Positions 13,660 to 19,554 of a stretch of 25,142 nucleotides of DNA are shown here, in pieces. Numbering within the stretch: the stretch's first letter is position 1; the number at the start of each line of letters is the position of its first letter. The position numbers and the translations under genes are program-made. Location of the stretch: IMG/VR virus record IMGVR_UViG_3300022939_000127, positions 1-25,142 of that record; one strand, 5' to 3'. The notes below the pieces were generated by a model. The model had not been told where the DNA came from. It searched no databases and saw only the letters and a program-made list of their open reading frames with translations. Origin of the DNA: a virus.

Positions 13660-14263
13660 AGATTATGCTCCTCAGAATTTGTTTGTGCTTCTGCACATCG
13701 ATATTTAGAAAGGGTTCATACTTCTTAAGTTTGAGGGAAACCGAACCCCAAATAGGATCATCCAGTTGCTTATCAAACTTTTGTCTGAACTCAAATATTC
13801 TATCATAAATCACCAGAGTTTCTAGTGAAATTTTTCCACCAAGATACTTTTTTAACAGAGTTGGATGACCTTTCGAACAATCGAAAACATCCTCTAATTT
13901 TCTCTCCGAGAACAATTCGTTGCTTTGCTCTGTAAACAAGTAAGTCAAACTCTGATTCCTCTTGAGCCAGTTTTGATACTCTGTCTCTCCTTCTTTGATT
14001 AAACCACCAATCCATATCTTTTCTGGGGAATCGGATGAGCAAAAGTTTGCGATGAAATAGTTACGGACTTCTTCGTCCTTTTTCTGTCTAGAAAGTTTTT
14101 CGAACCAATACTTATCTTTACGCTTATTGAAAGCAGATACAGATGCTCTAGTTCTACCACCATACTGGAAAAAGTCATACTTCTCTTTTGTGAAGTGGTT
14201 CTTCAAAGACAAATATGTTTGATAGCAATCAAACGGAGTCACTGGAATTTTGTTCTTGTTCAC
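13652..14263 (-). CDS. 59: gp59-like replicative helicase loader
   Basis: The 203-aa protein aligns well with T4 gp59 (217 aa) by eye: CYQTYLSLKNHFTKEKYDFF, then TRASVSAFNKRKDKYWFEKL, RQKKDEEVRNYFIANFC, KIWIGGLIKEGETEYQNWLK and the C-terminal LKKYEPFLNIDVQKHK. gp59 places the gp41 helicase on forked DNA coated with gp32, and both genes lie in this operon. The start at GTG (14261-14263) overlaps the end of the nitrilase-like gene by 35 bases. A second GTG at about codon 8 is an alternative start. Clear family, start slightly uncertain. Confidence 0.9.
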   Translation of the reverse strand: MNKNKIPVTPFDCYQTYLSLKNHFTKEKYDFFQYGGRTRASVSAFNKRKDKYWFEKLSRQKKDEEVRNYFIANFCSSDSPEKIWIGGLIKEGETEYQNWLKRNQSLTYLFTEQSNELFSERKLEDVFDCSKGHPTLLKKYLGGKISLETLVIYDRIFEFRQKFDKQLDDPIWGSVSLKLKKYEPFLNIDVQKHKQILRSIICE

Positions 14264-15158
14264 GTTGCATTAACATCATTTGGTATCGTTCCATTGGAGA
14301 ATAAGTGACATCATGATCGTAATAAAAATACTGACGACCGACACGAGGAACATCTGTCTGCCAACCATGAGGATCAATGAATCCACTTTGACTAGAAGTG
14401 TGATAATGAGTTACTTCTTCTTCGTCACCATCCCATCTCCAATCTGTGCAAGAGTCAACAGTAAGAATAGGGATGTAAGTGTGATTTGATGCCATTCTCA
14501 GGTGTGCATCATGCCACGAATCAAACACAATCATCTGAGGATCATCAAGTTCCATCTTTCTACCATTGGTAGAATGGAACATAAGATCAAGATTCATCTT
14601 GCTGATTTTATCTACCAGTGGTTTCTCACCTGCCTCACTATGACCAAAGAGATCATTGCAAATTAAAGTAGCGGCAGAAGGAACATAATATTGGTTTTCT
14701 GTTCTATCAGTCAATTCAATGACAGTGATAGGATCATTCTCTACCCTACCTAGAGCATGTTCCATATCGTTTAGGACGAAGGTCTTAAAGGTGGCACCAA
14801 TGATATGACCATTCTTGTTGTAATGTCTAACCTCATTCCTACGAATGGTGCCCTTAGACTCATTTTCTTCAAAGTTTGTGCCTAGATGAAGGTAAAGATT
14901 GCACTTTTTTTGATGCTCTTCAATTTCTTTGAGTGCATCTTTAATCTCATCAATATCATTTTCCCATCCATTGAGGTATCCAGAAAGAGATGCCTCTGGT
15001 GTAAGGAGATGGTCAACCTCATTTTCCTTTGCCCAATCAAGCGCTTTCAGAATCTCTCTTTTGTTCGCTTGAATGTTGGTTCCTACAGGAATTTGAGCAC
15101 CAGCGAGTCTAAGACTTTGACGAGGCATTTCCATGCCATGAGGTCCAGTGAAGTACAT
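14229..15158 (-). CDS. Nitrilase-superfamily (carbon-nitrogen hydrolase) protein
   Basis: The 309-aa protein has the nitrilase/amidase pattern: LRLAGAQIPVGTNI at the start, LLTPEASLSGYL with Glu55, GATFKTFVL with Lys125, and AATLICNDLFG with Cys167. These form the expected Glu-Lys-Cys triad. Later segments (DLMFHSTNG, DAHLRMASNHTYIPIL, GFIDPHGWQTDV) fit the core fold. Such enzymes cleave nitriles, amides or N-carbamoyl groups; the substrate cannot be told. It sits between gp33 and gp59 in an otherwise DNA-related operon. Met1 follows TAATA from the gp33 stop; Met9 or Met11 are alternative starts, because homologous regions usually begin near LRLAGAQ. Confidence 0.8.
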   Translation of the reverse strand: MYFTGPHGMEMPRQSLRLAGAQIPVGTNIQANKREILKALDWAKENEVDHLLTPEASLSGYLNGWENDIDEIKDALKEIEEHQKKCNLYLHLGTNFEENESKGTIRRNEVRHYNKNGHIIGATFKTFVLNDMEHALGRVENDPITVIELTDRTENQYYVPSAATLICNDLFGHSEAGEKPLVDKISKMNLDLMFHSTNGRKMELDDPQMIVFDSWHDAHLRMASNHTYIPILTVDSCTDWRWDGDEEEVTHYHTSSQSGFIDPHGWQTDVPRVGRQYFYYDHDVTYSPMERYQMMLMQREQEQNSSDSV

Positions 15159-15160
15159 TA

Positions 15161-15421
15161 TTAATCAATAGGTAAACGAGCTCTAGATGTTTTCTTCATG
15201 AAGTTCAATTTCAGTGCGTCACACTTAATTTTTTCCTTCAAAGGTTTGGAAATGATCTTTGACACTGATTCTACTTCAATGTTGTTCACTTCGCAGAAAT
15301 GAACAATTGCATCTATGTAGTTCATGTCTTCTTCTCTTTGCACAATCCTCTCAATTTCCATCGCAAAGGTTGTAGCAGTGAGAAACTTCTGATCAAATAC
15401 TTTTTTAAGTTCCTGTTCCAT
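15161..15421 (-). CDS. 33: gp33-like late transcription co-activator
   Basis: The 86-aa protein contains TTFAMEIERIVQREEDMNYI, DAIVHFCEVNNIEVESVSK, then IISKPLKEKIKCDALKLNFM. This matches the central part of T4 gp33 (112 aa), where 'YLEATTAFLEEN...' is followed by 'EKIQSEAI'. gp33 links RNA polymerase with the sliding clamp to activate late promoters. The end here is KKTSRARLPID, without the T4 terminal DFLL-type hydrophobic clamp-binding motif, so clamp contact may differ. The start overlaps the end of the nuclease gene by 17 bases. Confidence 0.78.
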   Translation of the reverse strand: MEQELKKVFDQKFLTATTFAMEIERIVQREEDMNYIDAIVHFCEVNNIEVESVSKIISKPLKEKIKCDALKLNFMKKTSRARLPID

Positions 15422-16094
15422 ATTGGTTTAGTTTGTGTTCTACAAAGTTTTGGACGTATCTTGCAAGTAATTTAATATACTCAGTCTTTTCTTCACCTCT
15501 GATGACATACTCTACAACTTCGCCATTTTCACATGACATAAGGATAACAAACTTCTTGACAAGAATATCTGTCAACTCGTAGAACATACAGGCATATGCT
15601 GCTGCCTGTACAAAGTAATTTTCAATCCACTCTTTGGGTTTGGGTTTTGCTGCTGTCTTAAAGTCAATGACTGCCAACTCACCATCATATTCTGCAATGC
15701 AGTCAACGGTGCCAGCAATACCCAAGTGAAGACTGTAAAGACTGTCTTCCAAAGCGTGGATATTGTCAATCTTATTCAGATATGGTTTTGCTTGCTTAAA
15801 CAAATACTCTGACAATGGTTGAACGGAAGGGAGTTCTTCATTCTTCAGGTAACTTTCAGCAAGAGAGTGCATATCAGTCCCACGGCTTGTTGCCTTTCTA
15901 GTAATCTGATTTGCTTTCTCTTCGCCTACTTTTTTTCTCCAATCAGCAAACACCTGCCGATTGTAAAAACTGGTGACCGAAGTAATGGACACCAGTTTCC
16001 GAAGTTCATCCTCTGTGGGAAGTTTATAGTAACGAACTCCATCAATACTCTCCCTCTCAAGTTGAGGGAGATTCACGTCAACAAAATTAAACAT
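15405..16094 (-). CDS. PD-(D/E)XK exonuclease, Cas4/RecB-like
   Basis: The nuclease core of this 229-aa protein is visible: TDMHSLAESYL with His76, GIAGTVDCIAEYDG with Asp131, LAVIDFKTAAKPK with Asp144-x-Lys146, and the following helix YFVQAAAYACMFYEL with Gln163-x3-Tyr167. This is the RecB/Cas4 motif set (H, D, D-x-K, QxxxY). No Cys cluster for an iron-sulfur site is seen, so it is not a full Cas4. Such phage nucleases are thought to act in recombination or host DNA breakdown. TAATG overlap with phoH ties their translation. Confidence 0.83.
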   Translation of the reverse strand: MFNFVDVNLPQLERESIDGVRYYKLPTEDELRKLVSITSVTSFYNRQVFADWRKKVGEEKANQITRKATSRGTDMHSLAESYLKNEELPSVQPLSEYLFKQAKPYLNKIDNIHALEDSLYSLHLGIAGTVDCIAEYDGELAVIDFKTAAKPKPKEWIENYFVQAAAYACMFYELTDILVKKFVILMSCENGEVVEYVIRGEEKTEYIKLLARYVQNFVEHKLNQYGTGT

Positions 16095-16852
16095 TAAAAA
16101 CCCATTGCCAGTTTCTTGATGATATACTCCTTGACAAGTCCAGAACGAACAATATCTTCAGTGTCAAATTCGACGATATTGAATGATTCCATTTGCTCAA
16201 TGATTTTCATGAAATCCATGATTCCATTTCTTTCATTAGATTTTGTCAAGTCGGATTGGGTGGCGTCACCACAGAACATAATTTTAGAATTGTCACCCAC
16301 TCGTGTAATTATACTATCTAATTCGTGAAAATTCAAGTTTTGACACTCATCCACGATGAGAATTGCATCATCAAAGGTGGTTCCACGAACAAAAGATGTA
16401 GACCAGAAGCTAATCGTCTCCTGTGCCTTTAGATTACCATACAGCATCTCAAAGTCTGCATCTGTGGGCATCTCAAACATATACTTGACCATATTCTTAT
16501 AAGGAATCTGGTAAAGTGCAGACTTGTCTTCATGGTCACCAGGGAGAAATCCAATCTCTCTTGTAGCGACCAAAGAACGAATGATGTAAATCTTGTTATA
16601 AGGTGTGTACTCGTTGAGAACGTCTTTTAGTGCATTATATAAAGCAATAAAAGTTTTTCCTGTTCCTGCACATCCATATAGAAAAGCATTCTGTCCTTTT
16701 TCGTATGCGGCAAAAAACTTTTTCTGGTTTTCAGTTAGAGGTTCGATATCAACCAATAAATCTTGGTTGATTGGTTTTCTCCTCTTCATTTGTTTTGCAG
16801 TATAACCAGCACCAACAGGTGAAACTTCAACAGACTTTCTCTTTCTGGGCAT
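16094..16852 (-). CDS. phoH: PhoH-like P-loop ATPase
   Basis: In this 252-aa protein the basic N-terminus is followed by LTENQKKFFAAYEKGQ, Walker A LYGCAGTGKTFIALYNAL (G60-T67), IYIIRSLVATREIGFLPGD, Walker B AILIVDECQNLN (Asp168-Glu169), and CGDATQSDL (194-202). These are the PhoH family motifs in the right order and length. PhoH is almost universal in cyanomyoviruses; it is an ATP-driven enzyme acting on RNA or nucleic acid, with its phage role unproven. No Pho box could be recognised upstream. It leads the replication/late transcription operon. Confidence 0.93.
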   Translation of the reverse strand: MPRKRKSVEVSPVGAGYTAKQMKRRKPINQDLLVDIEPLTENQKKFFAAYEKGQNAFLYGCAGTGKTFIALYNALKDVLNEYTPYNKIYIIRSLVATREIGFLPGDHEDKSALYQIPYKNMVKYMFEMPTDADFEMLYGNLKAQETISFWSTSFVRGTTFDDAILIVDECQNLNFHELDSIITRVGDNSKIMFCGDATQSDLTKSNERNGIMDFMKIIEQMESFNIVEFDTEDIVRSGLVKEYIIKKLAMGF

Positions 16853-16857
16853 AAGTT

Positions 16858-17112
16858 TTAGTCGAGGGTTAGTTTTTGACGGTTTCTACCAGCTGTCTGT
16901 GCTTTTTTAAGCACATCATTCCAGCCAGGGTTTTTATTATACAGTTTATCCTTCCACTCACCAACTTCACCCACACCAGGTACAGTTGATGGATCAGAAT
17001 AATCACGCAGCCAATCTGGATTGTCTGCTTTCCATTGATCCCAGTCATGAACACTCATGACTACTTCTTTTTGTTCACCAGTTTTCGTGTTTACTACAGG
17101 ATAGGATGCCAT
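16858..17112 (-). CDS. Small conserved phage protein (84 aa), FmdB-like remnant
   Basis: I start this gene at the ATG at 17110-17112 (MASYPVVNTKTGEQKEV). A longer frame to 17325 exists but would run antiparallel-phase through thyX. Motifs are VVMSVHDWDQWKADNPDW, SDPSTVPGVGEVGEWKDKLY and NPGWNDVLKKAQTAGRN. The layout (short strand region, a helix with 'W..DNPDW', a loop, then 'PGWNDVLKK') is that of FmdB-like phage proteins that have lost the Cys pairs; no Cys remains. Function unknown. It lies between thyX and phoH. Confidence 0.7.
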   Translation of the reverse strand: MASYPVVNTKTGEQKEVVMSVHDWDQWKADNPDWLRDYSDPSTVPGVGEVGEWKDKLYNKNPGWNDVLKKAQTAGRNRQKLTLD

Positions 17113-17131
17113 GATGATAATAAAAAAGTAT

Positions 17132-17767
17132 TTAGACCCACTCAAGTGCTTCAGACACTGCTGGGAAGACTTCGGTAAAAATCTTCTTGCACTCGTTTGC
17201 AATATCCATGTGTTCCTGCTGAGTGCCGTTAGCAGAACGCAGTTGGATATAGTGAATCCATGAGCGACATGAACCTGACATATAGAGTCTGGTTGGAGTT
17301 GCCAGAGGAAGTACAAAGCGAGCACACTCTTTTGCGATGCCCTCGTCCAACATTTGCTGATACAAATTCATTCCCTGACGGAAGTGATTTTGCATCAGAA
17401 TCTCAAACCTTTGTTTCTTATGCTCGTCAACGTTATCAATAGAATTTTGACGATTCTTATGATCTTGGGATCGCAGTGCTGGGAGGGGAATCTCCTCGGA
17501 GAGTAAGGAAGAATCAGCATATCGTTGTGAGAACTCTTGATATGTGAACGAACGATGTCGCAAAATTTGAGCTGCCAGACCACGAGTAGTTTCAATCTCC
17601 AAAGTCATGAAACTCTGTTCAAATACAGACCAGTGATTGTGCTTGATGCAATATCCCAACAATTTTGCATAGTTAGGATTATCTTGATTGCTAGGGTTTG
17701 AGACTCTAGCAATATATGCCATATTCTCTTCAGGATTCGGTGTTGCTTGAATCAGTTTTACTTTCAT
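17132..17767 (-). CDS. thyX: Flavin-dependent thymidylate synthase ThyX
   Basis: The 211-aa protein holds the ThyX signature RHRX7S: Arg70-His71-Arg72 followed by SFTYQEF and Ser80, then QRYAD. Other family segments are MAYIARVSNPSNQDN, HWSVFEQSFMTLEIETTRGL, ARFVLPLATPTRLYMSGS and RSWIHYIQLRSANGTQQEHM. The enzyme makes dTMP from dUMP using FAD, NADPH and methylene-tetrahydrofolate, feeding phage DNA synthesis. Length is typical. The start ATG lies inside the end of the upstream small gene (38-base overlap). Confidence 0.95.
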   Translation of the reverse strand: MKVKLIQATPNPEENMAYIARVSNPSNQDNPNYAKLLGYCIKHNHWSVFEQSFMTLEIETTRGLAAQILRHRSFTYQEFSQRYADSSLLSEEIPLPALRSQDHKNRQNSIDNVDEHKKQRFEILMQNHFRQGMNLYQQMLDEGIAKECARFVLPLATPTRLYMSGSCRSWIHYIQLRSANGTQQEHMDIANECKKIFTEVFPAVSEALEWV

Positions 17768-17906
17768 TCTTCCTCATTTGTTTCAATTTCAATTGCTTTT
17801 TCGCTGCCTTTCTTGCTTTACGCATGAAAGTCAGTTCTCCTTCATTATACAACCATGGTTGCTTAAGTGCTTCTTTAGTTAATCTGATTGTGTCCTTGAG
17901 ACGCAT
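17730..17906 (-). CDS. Small basic helical protein (58 aa)
   Basis: The frame starts MRLKDTIRLTKEALKQPWLY with an ATG at 17904-17906, continues GELTFMRKARKAAKKQLK and ends with a Ser/Thr-rich tail whose stop lies inside thyX. It is strongly basic in the middle (RKARKAAKKQLKLKQ), which suggests nucleic acid binding or an RNA polymerase or ribosome partner, but no known fold is assigned. Similar small 'RL(K/R)DTIRLT.EAL' proteins occur in cyanomyoviruses. It overlaps neighbours on both sides (32 and 38 bases), consistent with coupled translation. Confidence 0.65.
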   Translation of the reverse strand: MRLKDTIRLTKEALKQPWLYNEGELTFMRKARKAAKKQLKLKQMRKNESKTDSSNTES

Positions 17907-18120
17907 AGTAGACCTCGTAATACTTGATGATACCGTGTGTAATCATATTGCCCTGAGACACCCAATCATGGGCGCACTCATATATGCTCTGATTAGAATA
18001 TTTAGGTGTACCATCTGGAGTCAACTCTGATCCAAATCTCTGCAGAAGCGTCTTCAAACATGCTTGTCTGACCTTCATCTTTTGATCAGAGTATCTCCAA
18101 TCAGTCAGGGTATCCGTCAT
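17875..18120 (-). CDS. Hypothetical protein (81 aa)
   Basis: I take the ATG at 18118-18120, giving MTDTLTDWRYSDQKMKVRQA. The longer frame to 18225 covers most of the upstream gene in another phase. The body reads CLKTLLQRFGSELTP, YSNQSIYECAHDWVSQGN and THGIIKYYEVYYASQG. It looks like a compact helical protein with aromatic residues, two Cys and no catalytic motif. It overlaps the upstream gene by 20 bases. Function unknown; part of the early-type small-gene cluster driven by the promoter at 18324. Confidence 0.65.
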   Translation of the reverse strand: MTDTLTDWRYSDQKMKVRQACLKTLLQRFGSELTPDGTPKYSNQSIYECAHDWVSQGNMITHGIIKYYEVYYASQGHNQIN

Positions 18121-18304
18121 CGTCGTCAAAAATTTCGTCGTAATCGTGGTGAATTGTAGACAGTGTAGAAGATCCTCCATACATATCAACTCTTTCTTCT
18201 GCAACAGCACGGAAAGAGTCAACATCAGAATAAACTTCCGATTCTAGAGATTCAACCAAAAGTTTCAGATTTCGTACAATTAATTTTAACTTGTCTCTGT
18301 CCAT
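18101..18304 (-). CDS. Small acidic protein (67 aa), first gene after the 18324 promoter
   Basis: A helical start (DKLKLIVRNLKLLVESLESE) leads to SDVDSFRAVAEERVD, then a very acidic end (DEIFDDDDGYPD). The ATG at 18302-18304 lies about 13 bases after the predicted transcription start and has no Shine-Dalgarno, so translation starts on a very short leader. The acidic tail could mimic DNA or contact a basic partner, but nothing more can be said. It is the first gene of a run that continues to thyX. Confidence 0.7.
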   Translation of the reverse strand: MDRDKLKLIVRNLKLLVESLESEVYSDVDSFRAVAEERVDMYGGSSTLSTIHHDYDEIFDDDDGYPD

Positions 18305-18323
18305 GGCAGTCTAGTTTACTCAT

Positions 18324-18352
18324 ATTATAAACAAAAAAAGAGGGAAAGTCAA
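18324..18352 (-). promoter_or_regulatory. sigma70 promoter TTGACT-17-TATAAT
   Basis: The minus strand has -35 TTGACT (18347-18352), exactly 17 bases of spacer and consensus -10 TATAAT (18324-18329). The start would be near 18317, just before the gene at 18101-18304. The -35 hexamer forms the loop of the terminator hairpin at 18339-18360 and contains the TGA stop of the gene at 18349-18504. Confidence 0.85.
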
Positions 18353-18360
18353 TTCCCTCT
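18339..18360 (-). terminator. Intrinsic terminator overlapping a promoter
   Basis: AGAGGGAA and TTCCCTCT form a perfect 8-bp stem with a 6-base loop, and the minus strand continues with a T-run (TTTTTTTG). It would end transcripts coming from the DUF4278-like genes. The same T-run is part of the spacer of the next promoter. Confidence 0.75.
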
Positions 18361-18504
18361 CGTTACTAAGACTTTCTCAAGCCAGTCTTTCATGTGAATG
18401 CGATAACAGGACCAGTAGTAACATCCTCTGTATTTGAGTTGATAACACGCTGGTGGTCTATTATCTTTATCCATATCATCGTAATGATATCGATAATACT
18501 CCAT
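18349..18504 (-). CDS. Small YRG-motif protein (51 aa)
   Basis: The frame starts MEYYRYHYDDMDKDN and carries LKYRGCYYWSCYRIHMKDWL. The YRGxxY element (Y25-R26-G27) is the core of DUF4278-like proteins and also appears twice in the gene just upstream, so the two may be diverged relatives. The product is Tyr- and Cys-rich. Its ATG shares one base with the preceding TGA (TGATG). Its own TGA is inside the terminator loop and -35 box. Function unknown. Confidence 0.65.
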   Translation of the reverse strand: MEYYRYHYDDMDKDNRPPACYQLKYRGCYYWSCYRIHMKDWLEKVLVTRGN

Positions 18505-18671
18505 CACTTGTTATAGGTGCGTCCACGATAGCAGAAAGTACCGTGAGTTTCCTTTGGTTCGTGACCACAGGTTTCGTAAACCACACCACGATATGCAGTG
18601 TGAGAAATCTGTGCATCGTGAAGAGCAGATGCCTTGTTGATCTGCTTTTTGATGAGAGTTAAGGTGTTCAT
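18504..18671 (-). CDS. DUF4278-like protein (55 aa)
   Basis: The protein starts MNTLTLIKKQINKASALHD and has two YRG units: HTAYRGVVYETC (Tyr27) and GTFCYRGRTYNK (Tyr48), joined by GHEPKETH. This double x-Y-R-G-x-x-Y pattern is what I know as DUF4278, a short family of cyanobacteria and their phages with no known function. A strong AGGAG site lies eight bases before the ATG at 18669-18671, the best ribosome site of this cluster, which suggests high expression. Confidence 0.75.
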   Translation of the reverse strand: MNTLTLIKKQINKASALHDAQISHTAYRGVVYETCGHEPKETHGTFCYRGRTYNK

Positions 18672-18713
18672 GAGTTTACTCCTGAAATACTAGGGATTTT
18701 TAGCCCCGTTCCT

Positions 18714-18875
18714 TCAGTCGTTTGCGTCCCAATAGCACTCAGGTGCAGATTCCTTGACGGTCTCTACTAGTTCTACCTTCACAAGTGCAGGTAGATCATC
18801 ATGCTTGGAAATCCGAATCATTAAATCATCGGCTTCCTTACATGTGAGCGTTGTGTATAGAAATAATTCTAACAT
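18714..18875 (-). CDS. Small conserved cyanophage-type protein (53 aa)
   Basis: The protein reads MLELFLYTTLTCKEADDLM, then ISKHDDLPALVKVELVETVK, and ends ESAPECYWDAND. The start resembles a tiny signal or surface helix (LFLYTTLTC), and the rest is helical with a conserved-looking Cys/Trp/Asp end. I recall near-identical small proteins in many cyanomyoviruses, all unassigned. There is no Shine-Dalgarno; the ATG (18873-18875) is instead preceded by CGTTCATCC, the same motif found before the gene at 18911-19111. Confidence 0.7.
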   Translation of the reverse strand: MLELFLYTTLTCKEADDLMIRISKHDDLPALVKVELVETVKESAPECYWDAND

Positions 18876-18876
18876 G

Positions 18877-18885
18877 GGATGAACG
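18877..18885 (-). promoter_or_regulatory. CGTTCATCC start-adjacent motif, copy 1
   Basis: CGTTCATCC lies one base before the ATG of the 18714-18875 gene. Its first five bases can pair with GAACG (18889-18893) to form a small hairpin with loop GAG. An identical 9-mer lies at the same distance from the next upstream gene. No Shine-Dalgarno is present at either start. Confidence 0.4.
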
Positions 18886-18910
18886 CTCCGTTCCGCGACT
18901 TACTTGCGTC

Positions 18911-19111
18911 CTAGACCAGCATCTCATTGCACTCACCTTTTACCTTAGATCTAAGATAACCGATAAGATTATACTTGGATCTGGTGTCTAAATTGTCATC
19001 CATAAGGATTTCAATTCGTTGTTGTAGATACCTTTCACAACTCATATGCCACCCATAAGGTGAACTATCATTATGATGGGCTAAGGTAAATGCCAGTAGG
19101 ATACTGAGCAT
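18911..19111 (-). CDS. Small conserved cyanophage-type protein (66 aa)
   Basis: I place the start at ATG 19109-19111 (MLSILLAFTLAHHNDSSPYG). A perfect promoter ends about 12 bases upstream of it, and a longer frame to 19279 would put that promoter inside the gene. The body reads WHMSCERYLQQRIEILMDD and YNLIGYLRSKVKGECNEM. The N-terminus is hydrophobic but short, and the rest is helical with two Cys. I remember the 'YNLIGYLR(S/T)KV' pattern from cyanomyovirus proteins of unknown function. The leader lacks a Shine-Dalgarno and carries CGTTCATCC. Confidence 0.7.
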   Translation of the reverse strand: MLSILLAFTLAHHNDSSPYGWHMSCERYLQQRIEILMDDNLDTRSKYNLIGYLRSKVKGECNEMLV

Positions 19112-19112
19112 T

Positions 19113-19121
19113 GGATGAACG
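19113..19121 (-). promoter_or_regulatory. CGTTCATCC start-adjacent motif, copy 2
   Basis: This is the same 9-mer as at 18877-18885, again one base before an ATG and just after the predicted transcription start of the promoter at 19130-19158. Confidence 0.4.
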
Positions 19122-19129
19122 ACAAGGAT

Positions 19130-19158
19130 ATTATAGTCCTCGTTTCTATTTATGTCAA
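19130..19158 (-). promoter_or_regulatory. Consensus sigma70 promoter TTGACA-17-TATAAT
   Basis: The minus strand has TTGACA (19153-19158), 17 bases and TATAAT (19130-19135), a perfect match to the bacterial consensus. Start would be near 19123, leaving a leader of about 12 bases. It should drive the small genes at 18911, 18714, 18504 and 18349 up to the terminator at 18339. Confidence 0.88.
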
Positions 19159-19215
19159 CACTGTTGCAATCACTACATTTTGTATCATAGCGAACCCTAC
19201 AGAGCAAAAAATTTG

Positions 19216-19231
19216 GGGAATTTTTTTTCCC
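19216..19231 (-). terminator. Weak hairpin, possible terminator
   Basis: GGGAA-A6-TTCCC followed after four bases by TTTTTT on the minus strand, shortly after the stop of the 19243-19554 gene. The stem is only 5 bp (6 with the flanking G), so termination would be weak. Confidence 0.3.
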
Positions 19232-19242
19232 GATATTTTGGA

Positions 19243-19554
19243 TTATTTTTTCGATTTTGGTTTTGGGTCTTCTCCCCATGTCTTTGGGTTGGCAGTGCCT
19301 GGACCCCAGACAATACTCTTCAACCCCTCACGATACTTGTCCCAGTACATATCAAAGAGTCTCAATCTCTTTCCAGTTCTGGTCAAGTCATAGTATGTTT
19401 TCCCATCAATAACGTATGTAACCAAGTATGCATCATTAGGCAGTGACTTGTCATTGAGCTGCCTGGTGTTAGCGTTCTGATGGAGCACGGTACAACCGTA
19501 GATTCTTTTACAATCTTGCAGTTCCTCCGCAGTCCACAGATCGTTATCAGCCAC
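19243..19554 (-). CDS. Hypothetical protein (103 aa, GTG start)
   Basis: I choose GTG at 19552-19554, which overlaps the upstream stop as GTGGCTGA, instead of an ATG at 19621-19623 that would overlap the DUF6433-like gene by 77 bases. The same GTG..TGA arrangement occurs at the DUF1825-like gene. Motifs: LWTAEELQDCKRIYGCTVLH, RQLNDKSLPNDAYLVTYVID, TYYDLTRTGKRLRLFDMYWD and SIVWGPGTANPKTWG, then a Lys/Pro-rich end. The protein is mixed alpha/beta and basic at the C-terminus. No known domain recognised; similar proteins ('LPNDAYLV.Y', 'FDMYWD') occur in other cyanomyoviruses. Confidence 0.68.
   Translation of the reverse strand: MADNDLWTAEELQDCKRIYGCTVLHQNANTRQLNDKSLPNDAYLVTYVIDGKTYYDLTRTGKRLRLFDMYWDKYREGLKSIVWGPGTANPKTWGEDPKPKSKK

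Noticed and set aside
17124-17132. CTAAATA-type boxes (also near 252, 13690 and 17999)
   Set aside because: They miss the central T of the late consensus and occur both inside and outside genes with no consistent position.
17113-17325. Longer form of the 16858 gene reaching into thyX
   Set aside because: It covers about 190 bases of thyX in another frame, and its translation looks like out-of-frame sequence.
18121-18225. Longer form of the 17875 gene
   Set aside because: The extension overlaps the acidic 67-aa gene over its full length and reads like a shadow; the ATG at 18120 gives a 20-base overlap.
19112-19279. N-terminal extension of the 18911 gene with a CxxC pair (122-aa frame)
   Set aside because: A consensus promoter (19130-19158) lies within the extension and the frame overlaps the 3' end of another gene; the ATG at 19111 fits the promoter.
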